A stretch of 21,870 nt of DNA from NCBI GenBank assembly GCA_029880065.1, contig JAOUPD010000006.1:1-21870 (forward strand), written 5' to 3'. The DNA is from Hadesarchaea archaeon. Its GTDB lineage: Archaea; Hadarchaeota; Hadarchaeia; Hadarchaeales; Hadarchaeaceae. The notes beneath the pieces were generated by a model, which did no database searches, had not been told where the DNA came from, and saw nothing but the letters and a program-made list of their open reading frames with translations. This document shows, piece after piece, positions 13,023 to 19,703 of this stretch (position 1 is the stretch's first letter; every line of letters starts with the position of its first letter). Both the position numbers and the translations under genes were made by a program.

Positions 13023-13261
13023 TTCGCCACCTCCACCCGAAGGTTCCCCTTTTCGTCCGACCCCGGCATAATCGAGATAAAACGTTTTCGAAATTCAGTT
13101 CGCTCCTCCTCGCTCGAGGGCTCGCCATCAGGACGTGAAACGTTGCAAGTCTCCTGGTTGTAGTAAGTTTCCTTGAGCTTAGGAAGCCCTTCCGCCGCGC
13201 GTGCGAATGACTCGACTATTTCCTCGGCGCTGCGCTCGATCTCTTTCTTCCTTTCAGCCAT
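13004..13261 (-). CDS. gatC: Amidotransferase subunit C, archaeal type
   Basis: 85 aa. N-terminal helix (ERKKEIERSAEEIVESFARA) then TYYNQETCNVSRPDGEPSSE and SIMPGSDEKGNLRVEVAKWV, the Tyr-x-N-V-x-R-x-D-G pattern of archaeal GatC proteins, in which a long tail wraps around GatA and GatB. It is poorly conserved overall, and the call rests partly on position at the head of gatC-gatA-gatB. ATG start at 13261; a TATA-like TTTTTATAA lies at about 13291-13299, 30-38 nt upstream, making this the probable operon promoter and the leader very short. GatA translation starts inside its last codons. Confidence 0.8.
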   Translation of the reverse strand: MAERKKEIERSAEEIVESFARAAEGLPKLKETYYNQETCNVSRPDGEPSSEEERTEFRKRFISIMPGSDEKGNLRVEVAKWVEER

Positions 13262-13290
13262 CCAGACCCCACTTGATATCTCCGCCGCTA

Positions 13291-13299
13291 TTATAAAAA
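13291..13299 (-). promoter_or_regulatory. TATA-like box of the gatCAB operon
   Basis: TTTTTATAA on the minus strand, 30-38 nt before the gatC ATG, in an otherwise more GC-rich gap. The spacing implies a nearly leaderless transcript. Confidence 0.5.
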
Positions 13300-13418
13300 C
13301 CGCCGCGAGAAAACCTGCTTTTCAAGTGGGAATGAAGGCGGGATACTTTCGATGCCACTTAGACTAGAAGCGTGAAAGTGCTCAAAAAATGGCTTAGGGT
13401 CTAGTCATGTTTGATGGC

Positions 13419-13438
13419 CTTTATAAGCCGTATAAATT
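13419..13438 (+). promoter_or_regulatory. TATA-like boxes for the LAGLIDADG gene
   Basis: Two AT-rich candidates, CTTTATAAG (13419-13427) and GTATAAATT (13430-13438), lie 70-90 nt before the start codon. The leader would contain the GTGGAGG ribosome-binding site at 13495-13501. Confidence 0.45.
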
Positions 13439-13507
13439 ACTTTCACCGACCTCTCTCCCCCAAAGGCGCTTAAACACTCATCATAAGCTCGACTGTGGAG
13501 GCAACCA

Positions 13508-14584
13508 ATGTTGAGCATAACCCCAGATTTGTTGGAATATCTATATTGGACGCGGTGGTTGTCGACCCGCGAAATCGCGAAAATAATTGGAAAGAGCCAG
13601 GCAACTGTGCGAAAAATGATGTTTAAAGCTGGTCTACCGCTGAGAAGCAACAGGGACTGGTTACGGGCCAAAATCGATTCGCACACACTTTACAAACTTT
13701 ATTGGGAAAATGGAATGTCGATAGCTGAAATCGCAGAAAAAATTGGCGTATCCGAATGGACTGTTCATCAACGAATGGTCAAATTTAATATTCCTCGGCG
13801 AAAAATAGGGGAGTCTAATCTCAAACAACAAAAATTGCCTTTTTCTGGAGATCCCATCGAGAGGAGTTATTTGCTTGGCCTGAGAGCTGGAGACTTATCA
13901 GCTCGATGGAAAGGAAAGCGTATTAGGGTAGAGGTGTGCACATCGCATCCTGCAATGATTGAGTTGTTCAAAAGCCTCTTTGAGGGGTATGCCAGTGTGG
14001 GGATGTGTCCAGAGTACAACAAACGCGCGCAAACCTTTCGGTGGCGTGTCTTTGTCGATTTAGACACCTCCTTTTATTTCTTGGTGAAAAAACCGGAGTT
14101 CATCGCTACTGAGATACTGTTTAGTAAGGATCTGTTTCTGGCATTTTTGGCAGGGTATACCGATGCCGAGGGGAGTATCATCATGAGTCCCAATCGTGAA
14201 CAAATAGTGTATTACTTTAGAATATGCTCGGAAGATTTTAACCTGCTTAGAGATTTTTACAAAAAATTGCGTGAGATAGGTTACCATCTAAGACTAGTCC
14301 TAGATAAAGAGAAAGGCACGGATGATGGGTTCTCGAAGCTTAGGACAGATTACTGGCGATTGGAACTCTCTAGAAAAAATGATACCATACAGCTTCTACA
14401 ACAGTTGCCGATAAGACATTCAGAGAAGAAAAGAAAATGGGATCTCTTGCTTAGAATTCAAAATCAAACACGTTGGTTGGAAGTGAGGGACAAGGTCCTC
14501 TCTCTGAAGGCAGAGATAAAAAGAGAAGTGAGAGAATGCGTACAAAGAGCTGTTCTTGCCTACAGTAAAAAACATACCTTCTAG
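13508..14584 (+). CDS. Free-standing LAGLIDADG-family protein with two N-terminal HTH motifs
   Basis: 358 aa. Two predicted helix-turn-helix units, LSTREIAKIIGKSQATVRKM (about 18-37) and MSIAEIAEKIGVSEWTVHQR (about 70-89), are followed by two LAGLIDADG-like helices, YLLGLRAGDLS (121-131, Asp129) and FLAGYTDAEGS (213-223, Asp219). Double-motif LAGLIDADG proteins act as single-chain endonucleases cutting 15-40 bp sites, or as intron maturases. Both acidic residues that bind metal are kept, so activity is plausible. It is not inside an intein or intron that I can see: it stands between gatCAB and amrS with its own promoter. The doubled HTH may give extra DNA contacts or an operator function. It may be a lone mobile gene. 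Confidence 0.85.
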   Translation: MLSITPDLLEYLYWTRWLSTREIAKIIGKSQATVRKMMFKAGLPLRSNRDWLRAKIDSHTLYKLYWENGMSIAEIAEKIGVSEWTVHQRMVKFNIPRRKIGESNLKQQKLPFSGDPIERSYLLGLRAGDLSARWKGKRIRVEVCTSHPAMIELFKSLFEGYASVGMCPEYNKRAQTFRWRVFVDLDTSFYFLVKKPEFIATEILFSKDLFLAFLAGYTDAEGSIIMSPNREQIVYYFRICSEDFNLLRDFYKKLREIGYHLRLVLDKEKGTDDGFSKLRTDYWRLELSRKNDTIQLLQQLPIRHSEKKRKWDLLLRIQNQTRWLEVRDKVLSLKAEIKREVRECVQRAVLAYSKKHTF

Positions 14585-14608
14585 GGTAGATACTTCATTG
14601 GGGAGATA

Positions 14609-15643
14609 ATGAAAAAGCCTGCGAGGTTTTGGAAAGAACTGGAAGAGGGAAAGGTTCAATGTATTTTGTGTCCCAGATATTGCATCATTCTGCCGGGTAA
14701 ACTCGGTTTTTGTAAAGCGCGCAAAAACATAGATGGCAAACTTTACACTCTAGTTTACGGCTCGATAGTTTCTATGGCAGTGGATCCTATCGAGAAAAAA
14801 CCGCTCTATCATTTCTGGCCTGGGAGCAACGTCTTTTCTATAGCAGTTCCCGGATGCAACTTCAGCTGTCTTCATTGCCAAAACTGGACAATCTCGCAGG
14901 TAGGTGTTGAGGACATACATTATGAGGATCTTTCACCAGAGCGATTAATTGAGCTCACTAAACACTATAACTGTAAAGGTATAGCTCACACTTACACGGA
15001 ACCGGCGATAGCCACGGAATATGCTATCGATGTAGGAAAACTGGCGCGCCGCGAGGATTTTTACAACGTATACGTGACAAACGGCTACATAACCATCGAC
15101 GCGTTGCAGGAACTCGGACCATATCTAGACGCAGCCAATGTCGATGTCAAGGCGTTTAACGAAGATTTTTACAGAAAGATATGCGGGGTTCCGAGCATCA
15201 ACCCAGTCCTAGAAACCTGCGAGTGGATGGTCGGGCATGGAATTCATCTAGAAGTGACTTATTTGGTGGTTCCCCGCGAGAACGACAGCTCTGAGGAAAT
15301 CCGAAAATTCTGTAAATGGGTTTTTGAAAAACTCGGTCCTGAGGTTCCCACCCACTTCAGCCGTTTCTACCCCCACTATAAAATGACCGACCGCTCCCAG
15401 ACTCCCGTCGAAACACTTGAACGAGCTGTGAAAATAGCAAGGGAAGAGGGGTTGCACTATATTTATATTGGAAACGTCCCCGGGCACGAGTTCGACAACA
15501 CTTACTGCCCCAAGTGTGGTGAGCTGCTAATCGAGCGTTACGGGTTCAGCGTCACGCTCTATGAGTTAAAAGATAAACAGTGCCCGAAGTGTGGGACCAA
15601 AATAAACATCGTTGGTGAACACGCGTCAAGCAAACGGGGATAG
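14609..15643 (+). CDS. amrS: AmmeMemoRadiSam-system radical SAM enzyme (AmrS)
   Basis: 344 aa. Cys-rich N-terminus (VQCILCPRYCIILPGKLGFC), then the radical SAM cluster motif with C83, C87 and C90 in PGCNFSCLHCQNWTIS. The GIAHTYTEPAIATEYA, NVYVTNGYITIDAL and AANVDVKAFNEDFYRKICG blocks and the end (CPKCGELLIERYG...CPKCGTKINIVGE, a zinc ribbon) are typical of AmrS. It usually works with AMMECR1 and Memo proteins in a conserved but unsolved system, thought to modify or generate a radical/amino-acid product. Neither partner is in this window. GGGGAGAT lies upstream of the ATG, 24 nt after the LAGLIDADG gene. Confidence 0.93.
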   Translation: MKKPARFWKELEEGKVQCILCPRYCIILPGKLGFCKARKNIDGKLYTLVYGSIVSMAVDPIEKKPLYHFWPGSNVFSIAVPGCNFSCLHCQNWTISQVGVEDIHYEDLSPERLIELTKHYNCKGIAHTYTEPAIATEYAIDVGKLARREDFYNVYVTNGYITIDALQELGPYLDAANVDVKAFNEDFYRKICGVPSINPVLETCEWMVGHGIHLEVTYLVVPRENDSSEEIRKFCKWVFEKLGPEVPTHFSRFYPHYKMTDRSQTPVETLERAVKIAREEGLHYIYIGNVPGHEFDNTYCPKCGELLIERYGFSVTLYELKDKQCPKCGTKINIVGEHASSKRG

Positions 15644-15665
15644 TTCGTCTCTCCAAGTTGAAAAA

Positions 15666-17015
15666 TCACGACAACTTTCGAATGCATTCCTTCAGTTCTC
15701 GCATCCCAAGTTTTGCCAGCTTCTCTACCCGCTCCTCATCGCGAGCCTCGGCGAAGCATCTAAAGATCGGCTCGGTCCCAGAAGGCCGGAGCAGCAGCCA
15801 GCCGTCATCGAATATCACCCGCAAACCATCGGTGCGGTCTAGTTTGTACTTAACGAAGCGTTTGGCGAGGGCTTTGAGGACTTTGGGCTTAAGTTCTTCC
15901 GGGCATTTGGCTCTTTGCTTAATCTGCGAGTAACGAGGCAGCGTGGAATTTAATTCCGAAACCTTCATGCCAGTACGGTCGAGCAGCTCAATAAATTTCA
16001 CAGCGGCCATGATACCTTCACGGCAGAGCAGCCAGTCTGGGAAGATGACGCCTCCGTTCTCTTCGCCACCAATGTCGCCACCCCGCTTTCGAAATTCTCC
16101 GACAACCTCAGGCTCTCCCACTCGCGTGCGCGCGATATCGCCACCCAGCTTTGAAGCTACGTCATCGAGCACGGCGCTGGTGGCAACCGTGGTAACGATG
16201 CGGGGGCGCTTCCGTTCGCGAAGGTAATGCAGTGCCACGAGCGCGAAGACGCGGTCGCCGCTGAGAATCTCACCTCGCTCATCCACGATCAACGTTCGAT
16301 CCGCGTCACCATCGTGGGCTACCCCCAAATCGGCCTTGCAGGCGACGACGGTTTTGGCGAGTTCCCCCAAGTTTTCTGGAACTGTCTCGAGCTTGCGCCC
16401 TGGAAAAGTGCCGTCTAGCTGGCAGTTGAGCGAGACCACCTTACAGCCCAGCTCTCGCAGCAAACGAGGTGTCACCACGCTACCCGTAGCATTACCGCAA
16501 TCTACGACTACCTTTAGCCCGCGCTTGAACTTGGGGACACGCTTCAGCATGGCATCGATATAGGGCTCTAGAGCGTCGGCCTCACTTACGCGCCCGATGT
16601 ATTGCCAGTTTACCCTTTTTCCCCCTTTAAAAACGATTCGCTCGATCTCCCGCTCGCGCTTGCGCTCGAACCCAGCGCCCTCGCTATCCCAGAACTTGAT
16701 CCCGTTGTACTCGGGTGGATTGTGGGAAGCGGTGATGATGACGCCCGCGTCACACGAGAAGTGACGGGTAGCAAAGGAGAGCACAGGCGTGGGCGTTAGA
16801 CCTAGCTTAAGCACTTCGCACCCGCCAGCCGTTAGGCCAGCGATTAAGGCATGCTCTAACATCTCGCTTGAAGTGCGATTATCGTGCCCAACCGCGATTT
16901 TTCCCTTGCCATTCAGGTGTGTTGCTAGGGCTAGGCCGAGTTCAAACGCTAGCTTGGGGGTCAGCTCTCGATTTGCGAGGCCTCGGACGCCGAAGGTGCC
17001 GAAGAGTTTCGACAT
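15666..17015 (-). CDS. glmM: Phosphoglucosamine mutase / phosphohexomutase (GlmM-like)
   Basis: 449 aa from the ATG at 17015; a longer frame would reach into the tRNA-Arg region. Alpha-D-phosphohexomutase domains in order: KLFGTFGVRG start, VIITASHNPPEYNGIKFW with phosphorylated Ser97, AHDGDADRTL with metal-binding Asp235, Asp237 and Asp239, GGEENGGVIFPDW sugar loop, and LLRPSGTEPIFRCFAEA phosphate loop. In archaea such enzymes interconvert glucosamine 6- and 1-phosphate (or other hexose phosphates) for UDP-GlcNAc, glycan and lipid synthesis. Exact sugar specificity cannot be told. A TATA-like ATTTAATATG at 17041-17050 lies 26-35 nt upstream, so the mRNA is probably leaderless; tRNA-Arg starts divergently 58 nt away. 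Confidence 0.9.
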   Translation of the reverse strand: MSKLFGTFGVRGLANRELTPKLAFELGLALATHLNGKGKIAVGHDNRTSSEMLEHALIAGLTAGGCEVLKLGLTPTPVLSFATRHFSCDAGVIITASHNPPEYNGIKFWDSEGAGFERKREREIERIVFKGGKRVNWQYIGRVSEADALEPYIDAMLKRVPKFKRGLKVVVDCGNATGSVVTPRLLRELGCKVVSLNCQLDGTFPGRKLETVPENLGELAKTVVACKADLGVAHDGDADRTLIVDERGEILSGDRVFALVALHYLRERKRPRIVTTVATSAVLDDVASKLGGDIARTRVGEPEVVGEFRKRGGDIGGEENGGVIFPDWLLCREGIMAAVKFIELLDRTGMKVSELNSTLPRYSQIKQRAKCPEELKPKVLKALAKRFVKYKLDRTDGLRVIFDDGWLLLRPSGTEPIFRCFAEARDEERVEKLAKLGMRELKECIRKLS

Positions 17016-17040
17016 GGATACCGTGAATAATTGTATCATA

Positions 17041-17050
17041 CATATTAAAT
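17041..17050 (-). promoter_or_regulatory. TATA-like box of glmM, in the gap shared with tRNA-Arg
   Basis: ATTTAATATG read on the minus strand, 26-35 nt before the glmM ATG. The same AT-rich 57-bp gap must also serve the divergent tRNA-Arg gene. Confidence 0.5.
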
Positions 17051-17072
17051 CATCTCGCGCTAAATTCAACAT

Positions 17073-17162
17073 GGGCCCGTGGCCTAGCTGGATAAGGCGG
17101 CAAGTCTCAGACCCGCAAGCCTTCTAAGCTGCAGATCCGGGGTTCGAATCCCCGCGGGCCCG
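17073..17162 (+). tRNA. tRNA-Arg (anticodon TCT) with a noncanonical intron
   Basis: Acceptor GGGCCCG (17073-17079) pairs with CGGGCCC (17155-17161); discriminator G at 17162. D arm GCCT (17082-17085) / AGGC (17095-17098). T arm CGGGG-TTCGAAT-CCCCG (17138-17154). The anticodon loop CTTCTAA (17121-17127) gives TCT. Its stem 3' strand is GCTGC (17128-17132), whose partner GCAGC forms only if 16 nt are removed from the 5' strand: GCA (17100-17102) joins GC (17119-17120). CCA is not fully encoded (CC then T). Leaving the insert in destroys the anticodon stem. It sits divergently from glmM and immediately before the toxin-antitoxin cassette. Confidence 0.88.
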
Positions 17163-17164
17163 CC
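17090..17164 (+). repeat. Direct repeat: 3' portion of the intact tRNA-Arg
   Basis: From the D loop to two bases past the discriminator, this stretch matches 18712-18787 with one inserted T and about five substitutions. Together the pair brackets the AbiE-like genes as left and right ends of a cassette would. Confidence 0.88.
17103..17118 (+). other. Predicted 16-nt tRNA intron in the anticodon stem (position 29/30)
   Basis: Removing these 16 nt (or the window shifted one base left, which gives the same product) restores a perfect 5-bp anticodon stem. Position 29/30 differs from the canonical 37/38 site; such sites are known in archaea with heterotetrameric or broad-specificity splicing endonuclease. 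A bulge-helix-bulge can be drawn only with one mismatch in the 4-bp central helix (AGTC with GCCT), so recognition is not obvious. The insert persists as 17 nt with changes in the decayed copy at 18724-18740. Confidence 0.6.
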
Positions 17165-17179
17165 TCCAATCCTGCACGT

Positions 17180-17968
17180 TCATCTCAAGCCCCTTGGGCC
17201 CAGCGCCTCCAACAGCTGAGACAGGTTCCGCCTCACCAAGCCAGATTTGAGCCTGTCGCCGAAGAGTGTACCCGCGATAAACTCCATTGTTTCATCCTCG
17301 AGCATTGCTTCAAGTCCGCGACTCACAATTTCTGATTTCCACATGTCCTCTTTCACGAGTTCCAAAATTTTTGCGGGTGAGTAGAAGAGCAAACCGTAAA
17401 TGTCGCAGGCATCCTTCATCCGCTTTTCCTTCGTCTCCCTTTTCAGGAAGGAGTCTACCTTCAGCAAAAAGAGAAAATCTTCTTTAGGCACGAACACTTT
17501 CCGCCCGTCTATTGCCAGAATCTTCATCGCTTTTCTGTCGATCACCTTGGCGACGATTTCGTTCGGCCAGACCCCAACCGCGTTGCTCTCCCCATTACCC
17601 AACACATCGAGAAACACGTAAATCAGCTCAAAGGCTTGTTTTCTCCTCGCTTCGTCCTCGCTCAATTTTTTCATCGAGTCCCGGTCTAGGATCAGAGTGT
17701 ACCTGAACCTGTACTCGCCAGGTGCGAAGCCAATTTTTTTTATTGTACGCGCAAACTGGCGGGGGAAATTGCTCTTGCAGTCGATGAAGACATCTATGTC
17801 GCGGGATCTCAGAAACTCCCGTCCAGTGGCCCGGAGGAAATTTTCGTTTATCAGGGAGTGCACCGCCCATCCGCCGACGAGGCCGAAGTTCTCGCCGGGT
17901 TTGAACTCGTCGAGAAGTTCGAGCAGGACCTTTCTCGAAGCCTCTGTTTCCAAAGGATCGTAAATCAA
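17180..17968 (-). CDS. AbiEii-like nucleotidyltransferase (probable type IV toxin)
   Basis: 262 aa. Polymerase-beta-like nucleotidyltransferase motif: LVGGWAVHSL with Gly32-Gly33, then SRDIDVFIDC with the metal Asp57 and Asp59. Downstream KEDFLFLLKVDSFLKR and RMKDACDIYGLL match the second half of AbiEii/AbiGii-type proteins (Lys contact, then K-D-x-x-D-x-x-x-L). Such toxins transfer nucleotides to targets; some characterised relatives block tRNA 3' ends. The start is TTG at 17968, sharing 4 nt (TTGA) with the end of the upstream HTH gene, which implies coupled translation. All catalytic residues that I can assign are present. An alternative is a non-toxic nucleotidyltransferase of the same fold. 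Confidence 0.75.
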   Translation of the reverse strand: MIYDPLETEASRKVLLELLDEFKPGENFGLVGGWAVHSLINENFLRATGREFLRSRDIDVFIDCKSNFPRQFARTIKKIGFAPGEYRFRYTLILDRDSMKKLSEDEARRKQAFELIYVFLDVLGNGESNAVGVWPNEIVAKVIDRKAMKILAIDGRKVFVPKEDFLFLLKVDSFLKRETKEKRMKDACDIYGLLFYSPAKILELVKEDMWKSEIVSRGLEAMLEDETMEFIAGTLFGDRLKSGLVRRNLSQLLEALGPRGLR

Positions 17969-18582
17969 ACTCTCAGCCCCATCCTCTCCGCCAAGAATTT
18001 CGCCGCCTCGCGCTCCCTACCGCCACAGCTGTAGAGATCCGCAAAGAGTAGGAAGTTCGAAACCACCTTGGCACCCCTTACCTCCCGTGCACCGTAAAAC
18101 GAATTCAGATCGGATACCACCAAATGAATTGAACCTCCCTCGCCCGGATAAATCTGGTTTTTCTCGAAGATCTCGGTCCATCTCCCTAGTTGCTCCTCCT
18201 TAACATATGCATAGACTTCGTTTGGCACGACATATGGGGCAACGAGTTCCGCCCCCGCGAGGTGGGTGTAGGCATAGGCGAGTCTCTCCCCAGCTAGTTC
18301 GGCTATTTTTTTTATCAGGTACTGGGATCTCTCGAGGCTCTCGAAGTTGGTCGTCTTTAACGATTTCAGCGGGCGACCGTATGCTATGAGGTAGACCAGT
18401 TCTTCGTTTATCACTTTTATTCTTGGCCTTTTTCGCACGTAGCCCAGCCTTTCCAATTCATTGATATAGCGGGAGCACCTCGATAGGGGAACCTGTGCTT
18501 CCTTTGAGAGTTCGCGCAGGGAAAGCGGCTTCCCGCTGTTCAAAACGACATTCACTATCCTCAGAGCGGATCCTGGTATCAT
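17965..18582 (-). CDS. HTH protein, AbiEi-like antitoxin/regulator
   Basis: 205 aa. Winged HTH at residues about 5-60: ALRIVNVVLNSGKPLSLREL, VPLSRCSRYINELERLGYVR. The rest is an alpha/beta domain ending in FADLYSCGGREREAAKFLAE, which resembles the conserved DLYSxGGRGxEAAxFL tail of AbiEi-type antitoxins. It is first in the operon and overlaps the nucleotidyltransferase, the usual abiEi-abiEii order. Type IV antitoxins repress their own promoter and oppose the toxin without a lasting complex. The ATG has GGGGGAA upstream, and the AT-rich ATATTTAAATA 30-40 nt upstream is the likely TATA box. Confidence 0.72.
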   Translation of the reverse strand: MIPGSALRIVNVVLNSGKPLSLRELSKEAQVPLSRCSRYINELERLGYVRKRPRIKVINEELVYLIAYGRPLKSLKTTNFESLERSQYLIKKIAELAGERLAYAYTHLAGAELVAPYVVPNEVYAYVKEEQLGRWTEIFEKNQIYPGEGGSIHLVVSDLNSFYGAREVRGAKVVSNFLLFADLYSCGGREREAAKFLAERMGLRV

Positions 18583-18611
18583 CGTTCCCCCTGCTTTTAA
18601 TTGTTCTACTT

Positions 18612-18622
18612 TATTTAAATAT
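18612..18622 (-). promoter_or_regulatory. TATA-like box of the toxin-antitoxin operon
   Basis: ATATTTAAATA on the minus strand, 30-40 nt before the antitoxin ATG and within an AT-rich gap. It is nearly palindromic, so it could also overlap an operator for the HTH protein. Confidence 0.5.
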
Positions 18623-18711
18623 GTTCTTCTTACCTTAAAAATTGAAAAAAAATTTACGATTTTCTTTACGAGTCGTTAAGTTAATTACTTTACAGTTACT
18701 TTATGGTCAAA

Positions 18712-18787
18712 AGGATAAGGCGGCAAGTTTTCAGACCCGTAAGCCTTCTAAGCTGCAGATCCGGGGTTCGAATCGCGCCGGGCCCGC
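18712..18787 (+). pseudogene. Decayed partial tRNA-Arg (3' portion, intron still present)
   Basis: It matches the tRNA-Arg from the D loop through the acceptor 3' strand (75 vs 76 nt; one insertion and about five changes). The 5' acceptor strand and most of the D stem are absent or unrecognisable (AT-rich sequence instead). The 3' strand of the T stem is changed from CCCCG to CGCGC, breaking the stem. It cannot fold as a tRNA. It marks the right end of the toxin-antitoxin cassette, 61 nt before the creatininase-family gene. Confidence 0.88.
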
Positions 18788-18848
18788 CATTTTGTGCCGT
18801 ACTGCATCAATCTTAAATCAAAGTATTGGAAATGGGTGATAGGATAGA

Positions 18849-19604
18849 ATGGGACCTGTTGAGGTTCTTAACGTTACCGGATTTCGTGCCAAGGAACAGC
18901 TTCGTGGGGCATCCTTGGGAATTCTTCCGATGGGGAGTATCGAGTTTCACGGGCCTCACGCTCCACTCGGCACTGACAGCATCATCGCCACCGCTCTCGC
19001 AGAACGGGTTGCAAAAAGACTGGGGGGAGTACTTTTCCCCCTAATTGCTTACAGTCATTGCCCATCAGCCACCAAGGGATATCCGGGAACCGTATCCGTG
19101 AGAACAGAGACAATGATCGAGTATCTGACCGAGGTATTTCGTGGTATCCTAGCAGCGGGTGTAAAAGGAATACTCGTGCTAAACGCGCACGACGGAAATA
19201 TCGAGGTGGTCAAGGCCGCGGGGGAGGTTATTGCCGATGAGTTTCCGGATCGATTTGTCCTGCTAATTAATTGGTGGCAGACGCTCCCCGAGTCTTTCGT
19301 TAATTCGTTGGGCTTCTTCTCTCAAAGCGGGGGGCACGGTCATGGTGGTCCGCTGGAAACTTCAGTAGTTCAAGCGATCAAACCCGAGGCGGTGGAGCTG
19401 AGCAAAGGGAGAGACATCGACCTAAAACCCGGAACCGCGAATGAGGTACTTCATGTAGTGTCCGAAGAAAATCGTCGGGATGCTTGGGCTGGCTATCACG
19501 GAAGAGTCAGTGAAGCCTCTAAAGAAAAGGGAGACGCCCTCATAAAGGAGAGCGTGAAACGCATCGTCAAAGCTGTTCAGGAATTGATTGGCTCTAATGT
19601 CTGA
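18849..19604 (+). CDS. Creatininase-family metal-dependent amidohydrolase
   Basis: 251 aa. Metal-ligand pattern of the creatininase fold: LPMGSIEFHGPHAPLGTDS gives Glu32, His34 and Asp43; LNAHDGNIEVV gives His114; GHGHGGPLETSVVQAIKP gives Glu170. GYPGTVSVRTETM is the usual substrate-loop element. The family includes creatininase, the FAPy deformylase ArfB of archaeal flavin/F420 synthesis, and the MftE peptidase. In archaea ArfB is one reasonable guess, but nothing here separates the options. The ATG is preceded by a weak purine-rich stretch. No functional link to the flippase 99 nt downstream is evident. Confidence 0.88.
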   Translation: MGPVEVLNVTGFRAKEQLRGASLGILPMGSIEFHGPHAPLGTDSIIATALAERVAKRLGGVLFPLIAYSHCPSATKGYPGTVSVRTETMIEYLTEVFRGILAAGVKGILVLNAHDGNIEVVKAAGEVIADEFPDRFVLLINWWQTLPESFVNSLGFFSQSGGHGHGGPLETSVVQAIKPEAVELSKGRDIDLKPGTANEVLHVVSEENRRDAWAGYHGRVSEASKEKGDALIKESVKRIVKAVQELIGSNV

Positions 19605-19703
19605 AAGCTTGATTGCCTGTTTCCAGTTTAGAGAAATCCCCTATGCTCGCTATTTTTAATGATTTAGGCAGATATCACGGTGGAATCTTTCGGGGAGGAT
19701 GAA

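Larger units (their letters stand above)
17163..18711. mobile_element. Cassette between tRNA-Arg and its 3' fragment, carrying a toxin-antitoxin pair
   Basis: The layout is intact tRNA, cargo, then a same-orientation 3' tRNA fragment. This is the standard footprint of integration at the 3' half of a tRNA gene: the host gene stays functional and the displaced end is left at the far side. The cargo is about 1.5 kb and contains only the toxin-antitoxin-like operon; no integrase is present, so the element is either minimal, mobilised in trans, or a remnant. The element call is an inference from the repeats. Confidence 0.55.

Noticed and set aside
17100..17120. Reading the tRNA at 17073 as tRNA-Leu with anticodon CAG
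   Set aside because: A loop CTCAGAC can be drawn, but its flanking bases do not pair and no long variable arm exists; the TCT reading with a removed insert gives perfect stems.
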